This document shows positions 57,190 to 64,000 of a stretch of 64,000 bases of DNA, in pieces. Origin of the DNA: Gautieria morchelliformis (Eukaryota; Basidiomycota; Agaricomycetes; Gomphales; Gomphaceae); NCBI GenBank assembly GCA_015179125.1, contig WHVA01000168.1, forward strand, positions 1-64,000, given 5' to 3'. Position 1 is the stretch's first letter. Each line of letters opens with the position of its first letter. The notes beneath the pieces are model-generated. The model had not been told where the DNA came from and did not search any database. It saw nothing but the letters and a program-made list of their open reading frames with translations. The position numbers and the translations under genes were made by a program.

Positions 57190-60180
57190 TCAACTGCGAG
57201 CGTGATGATTCCACGCAGTTGAAGAAGGACACGAGCTTCTAGCTCGCAGACAACCCCCCAGGCGCATGCAGCCTAGCGACACAACAGCTGACGCTACCCT
57301 GGACCAAGATTCCAGGACACCAGAAGATGGAGAGATCATAGATCTCACCGCACTCATCCCCCCAATTGAGGACAAGCAAGGACCCGACCACGTCTCACCC
57401 AGCGTGGTCGAAGAGGGGACACTGCTGGACAGCAATTTGCATCCCCGCCCCAATCCCCCTGGCCCCAGAACAAGGGCAAGGGCCGAGACATCTCACCATC
57501 ATCTGATGGAAGAGCCTCAGGAGTGGGGCACACCTCAAGACAATCTTGAAGTTGAAACTCAGCCCGCCGCTCACAAAGTCAAGCAATGACCATCGTCCCG
57601 GATGGGGCATGACAAAACAAGAGACAAGCACCCAACAATGGGCAAGGCTTGAGGAAGCACGGCATCAACAACAAGATGGCGGACACAATGGCCAAGCAAG
57701 TACAAGACACATTGCACAGGAACATGCTTACGGGCCATAAGCATGAGCATATCACATCGCAGCTCGACAATATCATGACGGCCCTCATGCAGTTCGGTAA
57801 GGAACTCCACCAAATAGAGGATATCCGACAACGGGACGCAGCCTTGCTAGAGTACATACAAAAGGCACTTCGCTCATGCGAAGAGCCCACAGCATCCATC
57901 AGGAGCATGCCCCAATCGGCACCTACGAGCAGCTGCAAGACGATCCAACAGATCATCAGAGAACAAGTCATCTCAGAGCCCGACTCTGAGACCACAATGG
58001 AGAGCCTAGAGCTCGAGGCCACACTGGCAAAAGAAGCAGGCCAGTGCAGCACATCACCACACATGGGCTCTCAAGCTGCTAGCACAGAATGCTGTGAGCT
58101 GCAGTGGCCCAGAGCCACACCGACCAGCAGCCTGACGAGCTGCTCATGCATCCTGTATAGGATGCATGGCAAATGTGGGCAGCCTACAATAGTAGGCTGC
58201 GTCTGCGCAACGTGGGGCTGAAGGGCGACACTCATCACACACCCCCGCCAGAATCCTGTGCACTGGAGGCGCCCAGCCCTGAGCCAGACCTGGCGCCGGC
58301 CCCAGTCAGAGCATACATTGACATGGTCCGTGTGGCATCACAGCTGCGCAACCAGTCCATGCCCCCAACTGAGGGTCAGGGCATACCAGACCAGCCAGAA
58401 AGCGTGCAAGGGCCATACGACAGTATCACACGAATGATACGCATTGCGATGGCCGACGCCATAGACATGGACCCTGAGAAGTCCGTGCTGGCGAAGGCTG
58501 GTGTGAAGCTGGCCCATCCCGAACCATAGGTGGGAGGGTCTGACCTTGAAGAGTTCAAGGTCTTCGTCCCGGCCATCTTGAGATGGCTCAAGATGAATTG
58601 CCTGTTGGGACCAACCAGCATCGATATGCAGGTCGGATACATGGGCACTCCCCTCACTGGTGAAGCCCAGGAATGGTTTCTTCAAAACGTGGAATGTTTC
58701 GACCGCCAGGTCCGTGAATGGACCTTGGAGACGGTGATGCAGGGCCTGCAGAAGCGGTTCCTGCACACCATGACATACCACCATGCGTTGAACAAGCATG
58801 CAGGGCACAAAGACTGTTCAGGAAATGCTGAACGACCTCACAAAATATGCAGCTCGCATGATACAGCCACCTGACGACTACACGTTCTGGAGACGGTTCG
58901 TGTCAGCATTGCATGAAACATTGCATGAAACACTGCGCAGTGAGGTCCTCAAGAAGGGCTACAATGCAGAGAGCAGCTCTTCGAAGCAGCCCGCATGATT
59001 GAGGAAGCGTCCCGCTACAACATGGGGATGCATTGGGCAGAGAGCATGGCCGCAATGGCCAGTGCATCATGGTTTGCGCTGAGCAAACTGGTGCCACTGA
59101 CAGGCCCAAGCAGGCCTGCCGCTTTCCAGAGGAGCGGGACATCCCAATGTGTGCAACCACCCCGCCCTGCCCCGGCGGGACAGCCACCTGAGACTAAGCA
59201 GCCTCAGGCCTCAGGAAGCTCATCAAAGCCGAGCTTCCCTCCAAAGCCATCGGGTCAACCACCAGATAAACCCACCAATGCTCCAAGCAGCATCACATGC
59301 TTTGAATGTGGCCAGCCAGGGCACAGAAAAGCAGAGTGTCCACAGCTCAAGGCTGGCATATGAACAGCAGCCGCAAGACATGGCGAAGATGAGGATCCAG
59401 ACCCAGATCCCGACCATGCCCCTCTTCCACAAATCAATGAAGAGGGGGAGGGTGAGCCTCAAAATAATGAGGATCAGGAAGATGCAGAGGCTCCCTTAGA
59501 CGAATGGGAGCCCGAGCCATCCCAGTATTACAACTGGGACAAAGAAACAGTAGACAATCGGACCACATACAGGTCCAGCGTGATCAGATTCGCCCCAGAC
59601 AATGACGGCGCCACCAAAGTAATGGCAGCACACGCAACAGCTGCCCCAGACAAGGCAGTTGAACTGATGTACCACCATCGGAGCAAGCAGCAATTGTGAC
59701 CCGCACGGCCATGAAATGAGAACCGTACCCTGTCAGGGTACTGGGAGATCAATGGTGTGAAGGCCCACTGTCTCCTCAACAGTGGGAGCGAAGGGGTGCT
59801 GATCTCCCCTGAATTCACGCAGGCCACAGGCATGAAGACATTTGCCCTAGAACAGCCAATTGCACTGCAACTGGTGTGCATTGGTAGTTGTTCCACAATC
59901 AACTATGGAATGAACACAACCATTAAATTTGGCTGTAAACTCCACGACGAGTATTTTGACATAGTGAACATTGAATACTACAACGTGATCCTTGGGATGC
60001 CGTTCCTGAGGAAACTAGATGTCATCCTGGACTTTTCTATCCCAGGGAGGATTCCTGTAGGGGACAAAAAAATCCCCACGGGCAAGGTATCTTTTGACGA
60101 AGGCTCATCAAAAGAGGACCAGGCGCCGAAGGTGAGCAGACTCACCTCTGGGCCATGGTCCACTCAAGCCCATTGAAGCC
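57190..60180 (+). pseudogene. Element C gag-protease region
   Basis: Gag-like frames similar to element A (for example LEEFKVFVPAILRWLKMNCL near 58540-58600), zinc knuckle CFECGQPGHRKAECP at about 59300-59345, and protease-like HCLLNSGSEGVLISPEF near 59760-59815. Broken fossil. Confidence 0.75.
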
Positions 60181-60257
60181 AGGAGGGCGAGTCATGGGAC
60201 GACTCGTCCTCAAGCTCTCCCTATACATGCAGGGAGAGATGTGCCCATCTGACGATG

Positions 60258-61286
60258 TGTCAAGATTGGTTTTTAGGTGTTAATATCGTGTATTAGTGAA
60301 CACAGCAAATGCCCGAATAACTTGTGTGAATAAGTATGCCATTCGGCGAATAGGGTGAACCAATAAATGTTCACAAGATAAGAGGGTTTCCCGAACGGAG
60401 CTCGCCCTATCTACAGTCATAGCGAAATAGCCCGTGGCACTTGATGATGTAACGTGCAAGGTGTCCCGGAAAGGTTGTCTAAGTAGCGACAATCCTTTCG
60501 CTGGCGAAGGCACTCCTTCGGAGCCCTTCGCCAACAGCACAGAAAATAGTTCGAAGGCTAAGGTAATGAAGATGAAGTATGAGAACTCACCAGTGATGCC
60601 TAAGTCTTCTTCTGGTCGAAGATAGAAATCTACAGGAGAAGGCTCAAGACAATAGTCACAGTGAGGTCAAGTTTGCACAAGATGGACATATGATAATTGA
60701 ACTGGGAAATATACATGTGAATGTAAACTACTTATATTGAATACTCATATGGTAACAGCGAATAGGAAAGAGGCCGTCATGAGTCAGGGTTGGATAGGGG
60801 TGCACAGTCATGATACAAATAGATGGAATAAACATACAGTAGAATGAAAGAAGGGTGCGAACATGAAACAACGGAGAGGAAAGAGGGCAAAGGCACCTAT
60901 GTACAGAAATACGCCTTGGGACCTGCATATACACCACCCTTCACGGACTCTTCATTTGCTGGGTTGATCCCACATGACCTACGGGTAGGACGTCCTGCGA
61001 ATGCATTCCGGCCATATGAACACCTAAAGGGGTTGGATCAAGAAGGTGATGAGGCTAGTGATGAACCATCACGCCGGGTAAATGGTATCGATCCTGTGTG
61101 ATGGCGTGCCTGCTGGCAAATGATGCGAGCAACAAATAGTCCTTTGGAGAATGGGGCGAACAGCAAATGGAGCGAACGTAGAGGAAGAGTGGTCGAAGGG
61201 TGGAGCGAACTCAGGAAAAGATGCAGGGGGAGTGATGAGGGGGAACGTAGAGACAGTGGGGAAAGGGAAATAGACAGGTCATGACA
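60258..61286 (+). mobile_element. Solo LTR, family S copy 3
   Basis: 1,029 bp, TGTCAAGATTGG...GGTCATGACA, with a 5-bp duplication CGATG (60253-60257 and 61287-61291), inserted in element C between the protease and reverse transcriptase regions. Solo LTR fossil. Confidence 0.88.
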
Positions 61287-61288
61287 CG

Positions 61289-63751
61289 ATGAAGGCGCTG
61301 GGAAGAAGAAGGCACTCCCATGCTCAGCGGGACCAAATAGACGCACAAGGCGCTTGTTCTGCTGGAATTGTCCCCACAGATGATGACATTCCTTGCTTAC
61401 ATGAGGAATCGATGGAAAAAATCACTGACTTTGTCAGTGGTATTCTGCCTGAGCTCCCGCCTCTAAGGGAGGTTAACCATGAGATCAACCTCATTGATCC
61501 CAACAAATGCATGCGGTATCAACTGCTGAAGTGCCCAGAGCACTTCCGCAAAGAACTTTCCATCAAATTGGAAAGATACACCACCACAGGGTGGTGGATA
61601 CCAGCGGTGGCACACCAAGCAGTGCCAATGCTCTGTGTGCCAAGGAAAAACGGCATGCTATGCACAGTCTTCGATCTGCGCCAGCAGAACAAGAATACAG
61701 TGAAGGACGTTATGCCCTTCCCGGATCAGGACATTATCCGCAGCAACATAGCGCACTGCCAATACCAGACAAAGCTCAATATGTCTGAAGCGTACGAGCA
61801 GATCCGGATCCATCCTGAGGACATCGCAAAAACTGCTTTTGCAACAACACTTGGCATATTCCAAAGCCAAGTAATCCAAATGGGAGATTGCAATGTGCCA
61901 TCAATGTTCCAACATCTGATGACAGCAATCTTCTGCGACTGCATAGGTCACTTCATCCATGTATACATGGACAACATATTCATCTTCTCACACTCGATTA
62001 AGGAGCACGAGGAACACCTTGGCATAGTCTTTGACAGACTATGCAAAAATCACCTCTTCTTGAGTAAGAAGAAAGTTGACCTTTATTTGGAGCGAATGGA
62101 GTGTCTTGGCCACATTATAGATGGCCAAGGCGTGACGTGGATGCGAACAAAATACAACGCATTCGCGAATGGAGGACGCCCAGGACGTTCAATGACACCC
62201 AACACTTCCTCGGACTTGTGCAATACCTGGCACATTACATGCCAGACGTGAGCACATACACCACCCTATTATCAGGGTGTGTCTGCAATAACCAGCCGTT
62301 CGAATGGATGCCACTGCTGGACAAGTGCCTACAAAGCATAAAGGCACTGGCCTGCAAGGCCCCCATCCTATGACCGGTCGACCCCCGGAGCAATGACCCT
62401 ATCTGGGTCATCACGGATGGATCGAAGTCAGGCATTGGCACTGTATACGGCCAGGGCCCCGGCTTGAAAACGTGCTGGCCAGCAGGCTTCTTGTCAAAGA
62501 AGTTCAGTGTGGCGCAACAGCACTACAGGACCCATGAGACGAGACGATCGCCATGCTCAAGGTCCTGATGAAGTGGGAGTACAAGCTCCTAGGGTGAAAA
62601 TTCACCCTAGTGACTGACCGCAAAGGCCTCGAATACTTCGAGACCCAGAAGAACCTATCTGACCAACAGGTCAGATGGTGGGAATTCCCCTCCCACTTCA
62701 ACTTCAACACCGTGCATGTTGACGGTGTTGAGAACAAAGTCGTGGACTGTCTCTCTAGATACTATGAGAGCCATAACGAGCGACGACCAACACCCAGAAC
62801 ATGTGTTTGTCAATGCAGATGAATGTGTCAATCTGGATGGAGAGCTACTGCCCACCGATAGATACATTGAACTACAGGCAGCAGCCACAAGATGGTCAAC
62901 CCGCCTCACAGAGAAAATAGAAGCACGGACAGCTGAGGCCGCCACTGCCACCTTACATGGAGGTCCCTCATGGGACCTGGAGACATACATAGCCCCCAAA
63001 ACTGATGACGATGTTCACGCCATTGCCGTAGGCAATGACGGCACACCTCTGCATGTGCACGTCAAAGGAGATATGGGCCTGCCAAAGATCCTACACGATG
63101 CATACCACGAGGACACCATGTTCTCGAAGATCATGACGCACCCGGACGCCCACCCAAGGTTCGGCATCCGGAATGGGCTAATATGGACAAAAAATCAGCT
63201 CAAACGGGACGTCATTGCCGTCCCCCAGACTGTTTTTCATGGGGGAAGGAGGCTGATCGAAATCATAATCGATCACGCACACAGGACAGTGGGCCACTAT
63301 GGCCACATGAAGACTTCAAATTACATTCGAAGGGCATACTGGTGGCAGGGTATGGGCCCCGACATCGAGACGTTCTGCACCTCATGCACAAGGTGCCAGA
63401 TGAACAAAACTGGCACCCAGCGGCCCAAAGGCCTGCTGCACAGCCTGCCCGTCCTGGACAGGCCATGGCAATCTATTGGAATCGATTTCATGGGACCAAT
63501 GCCCAAATCAGATGGCTGTGATTACCTTGTGGTAATCATAGACAGGCTTACATTGCACATCCACCTCGTCCCAACAATGACGAGGGTCACAGCGAAGGAA
63601 GTAGCCTGGCTATTCCTCAAGGAAGTCATCAGGCTCCATGGAGTCCCTGACTCCATCGTCTCCAATTGAGACTCAAAGTTCACATCGATCTTCTGGCATG
63701 AACTTCAACGGCTCATGGGGACTAAACTACTCATGGCTACCATGTTCCATT
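61289..63751 (+). pseudogene. Element C pol region (RT, RNase H, partial integrase)
   Basis: Reverse transcriptase (AVPMLCVPRKNGMLCTVFDL; FIHVYMDNIFIFSHSIKEHE) to about 62150, RNase H to about 62760 (VTDRKGLEYFETQKNL), an integrase zinc-binding region (HAHRTVGHYGHMKT; CTSCTRCQMNKTG, about 63270-63410) and the catalytic core start (SIGIDFMGPMPKSDGCDYLV). The integrase is cut at the LTR-like sequence beginning at 63752. Broken fossil. Confidence 0.8.
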
Positions 63752-64000
63752 TGTAGAAATCAGTATTTCTATAGATTGGGGCCTGGGGCAGCCGCTACGA
63801 CATAGCGTTTCGGGACGTGTCTCTCCCAAGGGTGGAGGCGGAGCGGGCGGAACGTCGGAATTGTCTTTTTGTGACACTATCTGATGGGTTCTGATGGGTA
63901 GGACAGGTGTCCATAGCTCACTAACTGCATGTTTTACAGCTAGAGTATAGCTGGGTAGAATTCTGCGTAGTATTATTCGTAGTACTCTCCTTTTTCGCTG
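63752..64000 (+). mobile_element. Start of another LTR-like element, runs off the window
   Basis: The homology of element C to A stops abruptly and a TG-starting sequence begins (TGTAGAAATCAGTATTTC). It is GC-rich in its first third, without coding sequence, as in the start of an LTR. The candidate duplicated target would be CCATT (63747-63751). It cannot be confirmed without the other end. Confidence 0.4.

Larger units (their letters stand above)
56809..63751 (+). mobile_element. Ty3/Gypsy element C, same family as A, 3' part missing
   Basis: A 5' LTR-like stretch, then leader, gag, protease, reverse transcriptase, RNase H and the start of integrase, all closely related to element A. Interrupted by solo LTR copy 3 between protease and RT, and cut at 63752 by another LTR-like sequence. 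Coding parts are broken, with about ten or more breaks, and look older than element A. No third ORF is reached inside the window. Confidence 0.8.

Noticed and set aside
1-64000. CRISPR arrays, operons, bacterial-type promoters
   Set aside because: No regularly spaced short repeats. Spliced genes and transposons mark the sequence as eukaryotic.

Overview
This window looks like repeat-rich nuclear DNA of a basidiomycete fungus. The evidence is short (about 49-61 bp) GT-AG introns in every intact gene, an F-box gene, kinase-like genes, chromodomain Ty3/Gypsy elements, a Tad1-like LINE with an RNase H domain, MULE and hAT-like DNA transposons, and many nested insertions. A Rhizoctonia/Ceratobasidium-type agaricomycete is my guess from general character, not from a database search.

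Layout. 1-1460: decayed MULE transposase, cut by the window edge. 2221-3564: F-box gene with one intron. 3565-8650: repeats, including a pair of LTR-like repeats and an element with roughly 230-bp inverted ends; this element holds a solo LTR, which in turn holds a tRNA-headed SINE-like retroposon. 8651-27535: the 3' end of a second transposase, split by an 18.6-kb Ty3/Gypsy insertion (element A). Element A is internally palindromic and carries a second Gypsy element (B, 10411-16496) in one arm. 27488-34640: gag-like remnant, solo LTR, SET-domain pseudogene, hAT-like miniature element, bestrophin-like remnant. 34690-39175: two inverted copies of a kinase-like gene around an unrecognised, possibly nuclease-like gene.

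40513-46550 is the conserved host island: a four-exon SAM-dependent methyltransferase, the mitochondrial RNA helicase SUV3, and the mitoribosomal protein mS33. SUV3 and mS33 are divergent and share a 267-bp promoter region, so two mitochondrial gene-expression genes may be co-regulated. 48111-48419 holds a cytochrome P450 remnant. 48590-56310 is a LINE interrupted by a solo LTR and by two inverted copies of a roughly 500-bp AT-rich element with a GC-rich hairpin core. 56809-63751 is a third Gypsy element (C, same family as A) interrupted by another solo LTR and cut at 63752 by the start of a further LTR-like sequence.

Most insertions can be dated relative to one another because their target-site duplications (TSDs) are readable: 5 bp for LTR elements, 8 bp for the hAT-like element, 13 bp for the retroposon, 3 bp for the AT-rich element. 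The best candidates for something undescribed are the AT-rich hairpin element, the palindromic retrotransposon integrated as one unit, its accessory third ORF, and the retroposon carrying an antisense gene fragment. All calls come from reading the sequence; no alignments or searches were run.
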